Source: an uncultured Nitrososphaerota archaeon
GTDB taxonomy: Bacteria; Bacillota; Clostridia; Oscillospirales; Ruminococcaceae
DNA length: 7,898 nt
Assembly: GCA_934869045.1 (NCBI GenBank)
Contig: CAKXAF010000011.1
Span: 1-7,898 of the forward strand
Direction: 5' to 3'
Part shown: in pieces, positions 1-5,466 of the stretch
Position numbering within the stretch: position 1 is the stretch's first letter
Layout of the letters: each line of letters begins with the position of its first letter
Program-made: the position numbers and the translations under genes
The notes under the pieces: generated by a model
The model's database searches: none
The model's input: the letters and a program-made list of their open reading frames with translations, nothing else
Told to the model about the DNA's origin: nothing

Positions 1-683
1 GTCTGGAGGGTGGCGGTGGAGCCGTCCTCCATGCGCACCAACAGTTTGGCGTCATCGGGGAAGTCCGGATAGCCCTCCCAGTTTCCAACCTGCATCCAGC
101 CGCTCACCTCTGCCACCTCGGAACCGGTGAACCAGCGGAGCAGATCAAAATCATGGATCATGAGATCCACGACCAGCCCTCCGTTTTCCTCCCGGCTGAA
201 ATGCCAAGCCTCCCGGGAGGCCGGCGACAGCTTGTGGGGCTTCAGGATGGTGAACCCGATGATCTTCCCCAGCATTCCGGCGCCGATGGCCTGCTTCAGG
301 GCGGCCAGGCCGGGGTTATAACGCTCTGTCAGCATCATTCCGACCTGGATGCGTCCTCCTCTGAGAATCTTCTCCGCTCTGTCCAGGTCCTGCCGCCGGG
401 TGACCAGGGGCTTATCCGCCATCAGGTGGACGCCGCGGGCAGCACATGCCTCCAACAGACGGATTTTCTGATTGTTAACGGCGGAGCTGCCGATAATTTC
501 CGGCTTCCGCTCCCAGACATCCTCCGGGACCGCGGTCAAGGGGACGTGATATTTTTCTGCCAAAGCCCCCGCCAGCTTTCCCTCGCCTTCGCAGATGCCA
601 ATGAAGGTGTGGCCCAGGTCCAGCATTTCCCGGATAAAATCCTCAATGTGACCATGGCGGCAGCCGATGATCCCAAATTTCAT
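1..683 (-). CDS. Gfo/Idh/MocA family NAD(P)-dependent oxidoreductase (second copy, C-terminus cut by window edge)
   Basis: Probable cytoplasmic NAD(P)-dependent dehydrogenase or reductase acting on a sugar, cyclitol or related polyol. I translated it by hand: 227 codons are visible, and the family is usually about 330-390 residues. The N-terminal Rossmann fold begins MKFGIIGCRHG, with glycines 4, 7 and 11 forming the nucleotide-binding loop. The segment ADKPL (89-93) is the counterpart of the family's EKP motif, with Lys91 as the likely catalytic lysine and Asp in place of the usual Glu. The C-terminal domain begins near residue 120 and contains GGLVVDLMIHDFDLLRW (168-184), the family's D-x3-H-x2-D signature, with His177 the likely catalytic histidine. 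The start at 683 follows a GAGG ribosome binding site (694-691) that overlaps the stop codon of the upstream amidohydrolase, so the two are probably translationally coupled. It is clearly diverged from the oxidoreductase at 3006-4043, so a different substrate or step is likely. The exact reaction is unknown. Confidence 0.93.
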   Translation of the reverse strand, partial: MKFGIIGCRHGHIEDFIREMLDLGHTFIGICEGEGKLAGALAEKYHVPLTAVPEDVWERKPEIIGSSAVNNQKIRLLEACAARGVHLMADKPLVTRRQDLDRAEKILRGGRIQVGMMLTERYNPGLAALKQAIGAGMLGKIIGFTILKPHKLSPASREAWHFSREENGGLVVDLMIHDFDLLRWFTGSEVAEVSGWMQVGNWEGYPDFPDDAKLLVRMEDGSTATLQ

Positions 684-690
684 GGAGATA

Positions 691-694
691 CCTC
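691..694 (-). promoter_or_regulatory. Ribosome binding site overlapping the upstream stop codon
   Basis: On the minus strand the amidohydrolase stop TGA (695-693) is part of TGAGG, so the GAGG Shine-Dalgarno of the next gene shares bases with the stop. The spacing to the ATG at 683 is 7 bases. This supports the start chosen for the second oxidoreductase and suggests translational coupling. Confidence 0.7.
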
Positions 695-1559
695 ACTCGC
701 CAAGCAGGCGCTTCGCATTCTGATAGTAAATTTTGTCCAGAACTTCCTTGGGAAGATCCAAGCTTTCCAAAAGCTCCTGATGCGCGCCGCCGAACATATC
801 ACGGGCAAAGACCACCCGATCCTGGAACTCCGTCAGGAACCCCCTAGTAAATTCCGGATCCCGGGCCAGCGCGTTGCGGCCCGAATTGGCGGAGATGTCG
901 CACCAGAGGTTGGGGTACTGGCGGAGCATTCGGATCAGCTTGCCTTCACCGACCACCTTTCCTTTGGGATAGAAGTCCGTGAGGTGCTGCCCATCGTCAG
1001 AGATACAGGCCCAAAAACCCAGAGCGTGGCCCAGGAAGGTGGTCTCCGGACATTGGGCGAGGACTCGTTCCACCGGCTCCATTCCGCCGCCGTACCACCA
1101 ATGGGGACGAGGGTACTTCTGGTTCAGGGGGATGGGATACTCGATGTGAAGGATCACCGGCAGCTTTTTCTCCCCGCAGAAGCGGAACATCCGGATGGCG
1201 TCGGGGTTATCGTACATCATCCGCGCCTTCAGCTCGCCATAGACCCGGACGCCATGCTGATTAATCGCCGCCTCCAGCCGATCCTGAGATTCGGGGCGCC
1301 GGGGATCCGGCGCAAATCCCAGTACGAAACGGTCCGGATGCGCCCGGTGATAGGCCAGACACCGGGAAAACGGAACCGGGAAGTTGCTCCCGTAGCAGTC
1401 CACATTCTGGAGATTGCGCTGGTCCGGGTCGTATTCATCCTCCGGGCATTCCCAAGTGAGCATCCAAGCCTGATCAATCCCATGGGCGTCCATGTCCGCA
1501 AGGATCTGATCCATATCCTTGCCATGCCAATCCGGATGATTGTGTGCATCGATAATCAT
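693..1559 (-). CDS. Metal-dependent amidohydrolase, Amidohydro_2 (TIM-barrel) family
   Basis: Predicted cytoplasmic TIM-barrel hydrolase of 288 residues, normal for the family. The metal-site residues appear in the expected order: the strand-1 D-x-H-x-H motif in MIIDAHNHP (His6, His8), a lysine in GELKAR (Lys111), His138 in VILHIE, His178 in FLGHALG, and an acidic residue near the end in FARDMFGG (Asp254), where many relatives read GTD. Known members include sugar-acid lactonases such as L-fuconolactonase and L-rhamnono-lactonase types, 2-pyrone-4,6-dicarboxylate lactonase, and related decarboxylases. Hydrolysis of a lactone made by a neighbouring oxidoreductase is therefore an attractive inference, not something the sequence proves. 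The start at 1559 has AAGG about 10 bases upstream. The gene lies 23 bases after the aminotransferase and 9 bases before the second oxidoreductase, which indicates one transcript. The loop at 184-206, with SDDG and YPKGKVVGEG, lies between barrel strands and probably shapes the substrate pocket. Confidence 0.92.
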   Translation of the reverse strand: MIIDAHNHPDWHGKDMDQILADMDAHGIDQAWMLTWECPEDEYDPDQRNLQNVDCYGSNFPVPFSRCLAYHRAHPDRFVLGFAPDPRRPESQDRLEAAINQHGVRVYGELKARMMYDNPDAIRMFRFCGEKKLPVILHIEYPIPLNQKYPRPHWWYGGGMEPVERVLAQCPETTFLGHALGFWACISDDGQHLTDFYPKGKVVGEGKLIRMLRQYPNLWCDISANSGRNALARDPEFTRGFLTEFQDRVVFARDMFGGAHQELLESLDLPKEVLDKIYYQNAKRLLGE

Positions 1560-1582
1560 TGCTAAAGCCTTCTTTCCCGATT

Positions 1583-2878
1583 TTAGCGGAACAGGCTGAC
1601 GCTGCTTCCGTTGGGGTCCTTGCGTACGTCTTCTTCGTGCTCCCGGTCGTACTGCACCAGTTCGTCCAGGTGGGCGGCGACTTTATGATAAGCCTCGGAA
1701 TACTGACGGATCAGCTCCTCGCACTCCTTCTCAAACCGAGGTGCGATCATGATGGTGTCTACGGCCAGCCGTTCGGTCACCGGCAAAGCGTCAGACTTGC
1801 TCCGGGCGCCGCAGTCGCCGTAAGCGCCGCCTTCCATAAACAGCGGCGCAAAATGCAGCCGCCCGTAAGCGCAGTAGCCGCAGCGGACCCCTTCCGCATG
1901 GAGCGCCTTGAGCAGGGTGTAAGTGGAAACGCCGCCGAATTTTTCCGGATGGTAGCAGACGTACTGATAAGCGTACTCCCGCTCGCAGCCGGGCAGCACT
2001 TTCTGGGGTGTGAGGAAGGGCAGGTCCGCCAGACTGTCCTCCAGCAGTTTTCCGCCGCGGTTGCGGATGGCGTTGTGTTCATCCAGTTCGTCCAGGCCGG
2101 CGTTGGCAATGGCAATGGCCAGGGGATGCGGACGGAATTTGTAACCCATGCCGGTGAGGACGTATTTCTTATAGGGGGAATCATCGGGGAGCTTGGCGAT
2201 ACGGTCATACTGGCCCAATGCGACTGCACGCTGATAGGTTTCCTCCTCGTTGGTGACCAAGATGCCGCCTTCGCCTGCGGGAAGGAGCTTGGACTCCTGA
2301 AGGCTGAAGCAGCCGACGTCGCCCAGGGTTCCCACTTTTTTGCCGTGGTAGGTAGCGCCGTGGGCGTGGGAGCAGTCCTCGATTACTTTCAGCCCGTGCT
2401 TTTTCGCCACAGCCAGGATGCCGTCCATGTCGCAGGGGTTGCCCCAGACATGGACCAGCATGATCGCTTTGGTCTTTGGGGTGATGCGCTTTTCGATCTC
2501 TTCGGGGGTGATGCAGAAGGTCTCCGGATCCACATCGCAGAACACCGGAACACCGTGAGCGGAAACCACCGGCACAACGGTTGCCCAGAAGGTATAGGAG
2601 GGAACCAGGACCTCATCGCCGGGCTGAATGCCGACGGCAAACAGCGCTGTATGCAGGGAAGACGTCCCATTGTTGATGGCGAGGGCGTATTTCGCACCTA
2701 CATATGCCGCAAAGCGCTCCTCAAATTTCCTGACCAGGGGCGAAAAGGAGATTTCTCCCTTCCGCATCAGTTCTTCCACCGATGCGTAAGCTCCCTCGGG
2801 CACCCGGGGAAGATTCCCCACGGTCTCATAATCCAGAGTGACTGCCTGGGGTCCTCCCAATAATGCAAGCTGTTCCAT
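1583..2878 (-). CDS. DegT/DnrJ/EryC1/StrS family PLP-dependent aminotransferase
   Basis: Cytoplasmic PLP enzyme of fold type I that transfers an amino group between glutamate or glutamine and a keto sugar or keto cyclitol. It has 431 residues, at the long end of the family. NNGTSSLH (69-76) is the phosphate-binding turn. IEDCSHAHGA (166-175) carries Asp168, which contacts the pyridine nitrogen. SLQESKLLPAGEGG (192-205) carries Lys197, the Schiff-base lysine. YKFRPHPLAIA (246-256) is the family's substrate-loop region. From memory, the FS-x-Q-x2-K-x-L-x2-GEGG form, ELDEHNAIR (264-272) and the KFGG segment (313-316) recall the inosose aminotransferase branch (StsC, BtrS) more than nucleotide-sugar enzymes such as ArnB or PglE. 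That needs a phylogeny. There is a 20-residue charged tail after 410. The start at 2878 has GGAGG at 2891-2887 with 8-base spacing. The gene has its own promoter-like box upstream and is followed closely by the amidohydrolase. Confidence 0.95.
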   Translation of the reverse strand: MEQLALLGGPQAVTLDYETVGNLPRVPEGAYASVEELMRKGEISFSPLVRKFEERFAAYVGAKYALAINNGTSSLHTALFAVGIQPGDEVLVPSYTFWATVVPVVSAHGVPVFCDVDPETFCITPEEIEKRITPKTKAIMLVHVWGNPCDMDGILAVAKKHGLKVIEDCSHAHGATYHGKKVGTLGDVGCFSLQESKLLPAGEGGILVTNEEETYQRAVALGQYDRIAKLPDDSPYKKYVLTGMGYKFRPHPLAIAIANAGLDELDEHNAIRNRGGKLLEDSLADLPFLTPQKVLPGCEREYAYQYVCYHPEKFGGVSTYTLLKALHAEGVRCGYCAYGRLHFAPLFMEGGAYGDCGARSKSDALPVTERLAVDTIMIAPRFEKECEELIRQYSEAYHKVAAHLDELVQYDREHEEDVRKDPNGSSVSLFR

Positions 2879-2935
2879 AATCGAATCCTCCGTCTCTTTT
2901 TACTGCGGTACAAGCAGCTTTGTATCGTTTTTTCC

Positions 2936-2941
2936 ATTATA
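2936..2941 (-). promoter_or_regulatory. -10 box of a leftward promoter for the aminotransferase-amidohydrolase-oxidoreductase genes
   Basis: The minus strand reads CGCTATAATGG, a perfect TATAAT (2941-2936), inside the 127-base gap between the first oxidoreductase and the aminotransferase. No good -35 is found: at 16-18 bp spacing the hexamers are GATTTT, AGATTT or AAGATT. The promoter therefore looks activator-dependent. A transcript would start near 2930 and leave a leader of about 50 bases before the aminotransferase ATG. The genes may also be reached by read-through from the first oxidoreductase, since no strong terminator separates them. Confidence 0.6.
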
Positions 2942-2968
2942 GCGGATATCATGCCATAAAATCTTCTG

Positions 2969-2984
2969 ATATTTTCACAAAAAG
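2969..2984 (-). promoter_or_regulatory. Putative activator site shared with the divergent promoter
   Basis: The minus strand reads CTTTTTGTGAAAATAT, ending 27 bp upstream of the TATAAT at 2941-2936. The same 16-bp stretch matches at 14 positions in the promoter of the first oxidoreductase (4122-4137), also exactly 27 bp from its TATAAT. It overlaps a small dyad, TCAC-N5-GTGA, at 2975-2987. The divergent-region copies lie next to the AraC-family gene, so that protein is the natural candidate to bind here. That assignment is inference. Confidence 0.5.
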
Positions 2985-3005
2985 TGATACGATTTTACGA
3001 TGTTT

Positions 3006-4043
3006 TTATCCGCAAGCCCTTGGCCTGTAATTCTCCACTTCCACCCTCCGGCCGGTTTCGGCGGAGCGGTACATGGAAAGGATCAGCTCCACAGGGCGGC
3101 ATCCTTCCTCCAGCCCGGCCTGGGGCTGCTGCCCTTCCCGGATAGCCCGGACGAAATCCTCCAACTGAAGCCGGTGACCCTCCCAGCCCAACGCCTGGGG
3201 ATCGGAGGCCGCTGTTTCAGACGCCTCCCGGATCCAGGATTCTGCCGGTAGCGCCCAGCGGGTGAGCCGGTCCTCGGTCAGCTCCGCCGTTCCGGCGCTT
3301 CCGCTGATGCGAAGAACACGGGGACTTCCCGGATAGGCGGCCGTGGAGGCGTGAATGGTCCCCACAGCTCCGTTTTGAAATTCCACCAGCGCCGCCGCCG
3401 TGTCCTCGGTTTCAATCGAGTGGAAACTTGTCCGGGTTTGAGCGGTCACAGCGCGGACTCCACCCATCAGATGCAGCAGCAAGCTGATCCCATGGATGCC
3501 CTGATTCATCAGCGCGCCGCCGCCGTCCATTTTCCAGGTCCCCCGCCACGGAGACTGCTGATAGTACGCAGGCTCCCGCCAAAAATCCATAGACAGGTCA
3601 CAAAGCAGAATCCGGCCAAGTGCATGTTCCTCCAGCGCCTTTTTCAGCCTGCACACATCCGGAGAAAACAGCAGCTGTGAAACCGTACCCAGCACCGTCC
3701 CGGATGCCCGGCAGGCTGCCCGCACCTGGGACAGCTCGGCAAGGGTAAGCCCTACCGGTTTTTCCACCAGAACATGTTTTCCCGCCAGCACTGCGGCTGC
3801 CGCCTGGCTGGCATGGAGGCCGCTGGGCGTACAAATGCACACTGCATCGATTTCCGAAGCCAAAAGGCCGTCCAGAGCCGGAAAAGCTGCCGCGCCATAT
3901 TCTCCAGCAAATTTTTCAGCCCGCTCCATTTGCGCGTCGCAAACGCCAGCCAGCACCGCACCGGGTACCCGGCGGATTGCTTCCGCGTGCCAACGCGAAA
4001 TCATCCCGCATCCAACGATTCCAAACCGCAGGAATCGCTCCAT
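3006..4043 (-). CDS. Gfo/Idh/MocA family NAD(P)-dependent oxidoreductase (first gene of the leftward cluster)
   Basis: Predicted cytoplasmic dehydrogenase of 345 residues, normal and complete for the family. The Rossmann loop is FGIVGCGMISRWH (7-19). TPSGLH (72-77) is the conserved strand-4 segment. VLVEKPVG (91-98) is the canonical EKP motif, with Lys95 likely catalytic. The C-terminal domain holds DGGGALMNQGIHGISLLLHLMG (173-194), with Asn180 and His184 in the usual catalytic and substrate-binding positions, preceded by SPWRGTW (164-170), a segment typical of MviM-like members. It probably oxidises or reduces one hydroxyl or keto group of a sugar or cyclitol, and in context it could supply a keto substrate to the aminotransferase. 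The start at 4043 has AGAGG about 10 bases upstream. Another ATG at 4050 is out of frame. The gene is divergent from the AraC regulator and shares its 242-base control region. Substrate and direction of the reaction cannot be told. Confidence 0.95.
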   Translation of the reverse strand: MERFLRFGIVGCGMISRWHAEAIRRVPGAVLAGVCDAQMERAEKFAGEYGAAAFPALDGLLASEIDAVCICTPSGLHASQAAAAVLAGKHVLVEKPVGLTLAELSQVRAACRASGTVLGTVSQLLFSPDVCRLKKALEEHALGRILLCDLSMDFWREPAYYQQSPWRGTWKMDGGGALMNQGIHGISLLLHLMGGVRAVTAQTRTSFHSIETEDTAAALVEFQNGAVGTIHASTAAYPGSPRVLRISGSAGTAELTEDRLTRWALPAESWIREASETAASDPQALGWEGHRLQLEDFVRAIREGQQPQAGLEEGCRPVELILSMYRSAETGRRVEVENYRPRACG

Positions 4044-4088
4044 TCGCCATCATCCTCTCTTGCTTCCTATCTCTTGAACTGCGCCCCC

Positions 4089-4094
4089 ATTATA
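4089..4094 (-). promoter_or_regulatory. -10 box of the leftward promoter for the first oxidoreductase
   Basis: The minus strand reads CGTTATAATGG, a perfect TATAAT (4094-4089) about 45 bases upstream of the ATG at 4043. At 17 bp spacing the -35 would be AGACCC (4117-4112), a poor match, and that position overlaps the palindrome CCCTGCAGGG. A perfect -10 with a poor -35 and repeats directly upstream is the layout expected of an AraC-type activated promoter. Confidence 0.6.
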
Positions 4095-4104
4095 ACGTTC
4101 CTGT

Positions 4105-4114
4105 CCCTGCAGGG
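4105..4114. repeat. 10-bp perfect palindrome CCCTGCAGGG, possible operator
   Basis: CCCTGCAGGG is a perfect dyad lying in the spacer and -35 position of the leftward promoter, between the -10 (4089-4094) and the direct repeats (4120-4157). A protein bound here would block RNA polymerase. A 10-bp palindrome can arise by chance, so only the position makes it worth noting. Confidence 0.3.
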
Positions 4115-4119
4115 TCTAC

Positions 4120-4157
4120 ACATATTTTCCCAAAAGGTTTACATTTTTCCAAAAAGG
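4120..4157. promoter_or_regulatory. Two near-direct repeats phased by about 20-21 bp, candidate AraC-family operator
   Basis: The plus strand holds ACATATTTTCCCAAAAGG (4120-4137) and ACATTTTTCCAAAAAGG (4141-4157). Their ACAT starts are 21 bp apart and their TTTTCC cores 20 bp apart, about two helical turns, which is the classic arrangement for AraC-type half-sites. Relative to the leftward start near 4083 the repeats are centred at about -46 and -66, directly upstream of the weak -35, as for an activator. Relative to the regulator's own start near 4248 they lie at about -91 to -128, so the same site could also serve autoregulation. No protein binding has been shown. Confidence 0.5.
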
Positions 4158-4212
4158 CAGCTATTTCCTCCTGATTTCTTGCCATTGTCCACAGAATACA
4201 GGATTCTATCTC

Positions 4213-4241
4213 TTGTAAATGTTCGTTCAACGTGTTACAAT
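4213..4241 (+). promoter_or_regulatory. Promoter of the AraC-family regulator gene
   Basis: TTGTAA (4213-4218), a 17-bp spacer, then TACAAT (4236-4241). The -35 matches consensus at 4 of 6 positions and the -10 at 5 of 6, with ideal spacing. Transcription would begin near 4248, giving a leader of about 38 bases before the ATG at 4286. An in-frame GTG at 4232 falls inside this promoter, which argues against it as the start. Confidence 0.6.
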
Positions 4242-4273
4242 CAAAACAAGTTATTTCCCTTTTTTCGACAGAA

Positions 4274-4278
4274 AGAGG
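4274..4278 (+). promoter_or_regulatory. Ribosome binding site that fixes the regulator start at 4286
   Basis: AGAGG in the context GAAAGAGGTGAGCAAATG, with 7 bases between it and the ATG at 4286. No comparable site precedes the alternative in-frame GTG at 4232. Confidence 0.75.
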
Positions 4279-4285
4279 TGAGCAA

Positions 4286-5218
4286 ATGAATCCCTATTGG
4301 ACAGACCTGCAAAAATACAAAGAGGTCGAACTCTGTACTATGCTTGGAAATTTCCAGGGCAACTGCCCTATCTACATCCGGCGGTACTCCCGCGACGGGA
4401 TGACCCATGTTCTGCATCGCCATGAGATGATCCAGATGAATTATCTCATCAAGGGATCCTGCCGCCATCTTATCGGCGGGAAGGAGGCTCCTGTTGTCAA
4501 AGGAGACCTGCTCATTATTCCTCCTTACATTCCGCATCTTCTGCAATGCGGTGAGGATGAGGACTTTGAAATCTACGAAATCGAATTTACGCCGGAGGTC
4601 ATCATCCAGAGCGTACAGGATTTTGAAAATCTTCAGTCCATTTTTGACTTTGCCTATCTGGAGCCATTCCTTCTCAGCGAGGATCAGCTTCACTCCCGCT
4701 ATCACCTTCCTGCAGAGGAACAGCCCAAGGCCCAGCGGCTGATGACGGAGCTGCATGAGGAATACCAGGCCAAAGCGCCAGGCTATATGCTGCTCTGCAA
4801 GGCGCTCCTTCTGCAGCTGCTGGTCCTGTTCCAGCGTGCGATGTCGCAGGAGGCAGTGCAGGCTGTCTCCCGGGAAACCTATTCCAGCCACATCCGCGCC
4901 ATGGAAAAGGCTATCGCCTATGTGGACGAAAATTACATGAAGGATATTTCCGCACAGGATGTGGCCCAAGCCGCTGCTTTCTCAAAATCCTATTTCGGCT
5001 ACCTGTTCAAAACGGTTACTCACAAAACCTTTGTCGAATACCTAAACGAGAAGCGTATCGAAGCGGCTACGCTTCAGCTGGCGGACCCTTCCAAACGGGT
5101 CATCGACATCTGCTACGACTGCGGCTTTAAGAATATCAGCCACTTCAACCGCACCTTTAAAGCCGCCGTCGGCGTATCTCCCACCCAATACCGGGCCGCC
5201 CTCCGCGCCGAGGCATAA
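4286..5218 (+). CDS. AraC/XylS-family transcriptional regulator with N-terminal cupin domain
   Basis: DNA-binding regulator of 310 residues, typical length for the cupin-plus-HTH class. The N-terminal half is a cupin-type ligand-binding barrel: HVLHRHEMIQMNYLIKG (41-57), with His44 and His46, is followed by KGDLLIIPPYIPH (72-84), the usual 'G-D-x6-P-x3-H' strand pair. A helical linker (about 145-190) leads to the C-terminal double helix-turn-helix. The first HTH is DISAQDVAQAAAFSKSYFGY (220-239). The second is within 271-303 and includes YDCGFKNISHFNRTFK and the signature ending GVSPTQYR (296-303). The ATG at 4286 is chosen over the in-frame GTG at 4232 because it has a strong ribosome binding site and the GTG lies in the promoter. 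It sits between the divergent enzyme cluster and the importer, so it most likely senses the imported substrate or a product and controls both sides. The 21-bp-phased repeats at 4120-4157 and 5280-5312 are its likely targets by inference. Confidence 0.95.
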   Translation: MNPYWTDLQKYKEVELCTMLGNFQGNCPIYIRRYSRDGMTHVLHRHEMIQMNYLIKGSCRHLIGGKEAPVVKGDLLIIPPYIPHLLQCGEDEDFEIYEIEFTPEVIIQSVQDFENLQSIFDFAYLEPFLLSEDQLHSRYHLPAEEQPKAQRLMTELHEEYQAKAPGYMLLCKALLLQLLVLFQRAMSQEAVQAVSRETYSSHIRAMEKAIAYVDENYMKDISAQDVAQAAAFSKSYFGYLFKTVTHKTFVEYLNEKRIEAATLQLADPSKRVIDICYDCGFKNISHFNRTFKAAVGVSPTQYRAALRAEA

Positions 5219-5279
5219 ACCCGCGTTGAACTTGCAGCAGCATTATTTTCAAAATTCCATTCATTTTTCAAGGTGATTT

Positions 5280-5312
5280 ATGCAAATAAAATCGTGCAAA
5301 ATGCAAAGATAA
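5280..5312 (+). promoter_or_regulatory. ATGCAAA direct repeats with 21-bp phase at the -35 position, candidate AraC-type activator site
   Basis: ATGCAAATAAAA (5280-5291) and ATGCAAAGATAA (5301-5312) agree at 10 of 12 positions and start exactly 21 bp apart. A further TGCAAA lies between them at 5295. The downstream copy covers where the -35 of the TATAAT at 5329-5334 would fall, and that position (AAGATA) does not resemble TTGACA. Overlap of a direct-repeat half-site with a weak -35 is the standard arrangement for AraC-type activation. The motif is not an obvious copy of the one at 4120-4157. Confidence 0.45.
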
Positions 5313-5328
5313 GGCGAAATTTGTGCGC

Positions 5329-5334
5329 TATAAT
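5329..5334 (+). promoter_or_regulatory. -10 box of the importer operon promoter
   Basis: GCGCTATAATTAG contains a perfect TATAAT. The -35 position is a poor match (AAGATA at 17 bp), so activation is probably needed. The transcript would start near 5340 and leave a leader of about 130 bases before the permease ATG at 5474. Confidence 0.6.
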
Positions 5335-5403
5335 TAGTACAGTAAAAATACAAAATATTTTCAAGCTCAAAATTGTACACAAATAACAAATCTTGTGAAT
5401 GAT

Positions 5404-5424
5404 TGTGTTTTTGTGGAAAACACA
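5404..5424 (+). other. Leader hairpin, 8-bp stem with 5-base loop
   Basis: TGTGTTTT (5404-5411) pairs with AAAACACA (5417-5424) around the loop TGTGG. It lies in the long leader of the importer operon, about 50 bases before the first permease start. There is no following U-run, so it is not an intrinsic terminator. A role in mRNA stability or regulation is possible but unproven. Confidence 0.4.
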
Positions 5425-5460
5425 CTTCTTGCCGCACACCATGCCCGATTACATACGAAC

Positions 5461-5466
5461 AGGAGG
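5461..5466 (+). promoter_or_regulatory. Perfect AGGAGG ribosome binding site that fixes the permease start at 5474
   Basis: AGGAGG lies 7 bases before the ATG at 5474. An in-frame ATG at 5399 would add 25 residues but has no ribosome binding site and runs through the leader hairpin, so the shorter protein is preferred. Confidence 0.85.

Noticed and set aside
153..2863. Two long rightward open frames (153-1565 and 1559-2863) lying back to back, antisense to the leftward enzyme genes.
   Set aside because: They mirror genes whose leftward frames have clear family motifs (metal ligands, PLP lysine). Their translations show no recognisable domain and they lack ribosome binding sites. They are GC-driven shadows.
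4232..4285. Extended N-terminus of the AraC regulator from an in-frame GTG at 4232.
   Set aside because: The GTG falls between the -35 and -10 of the best promoter and has no ribosome binding site, whereas the ATG at 4286 has AGAGG at 7-base spacing.
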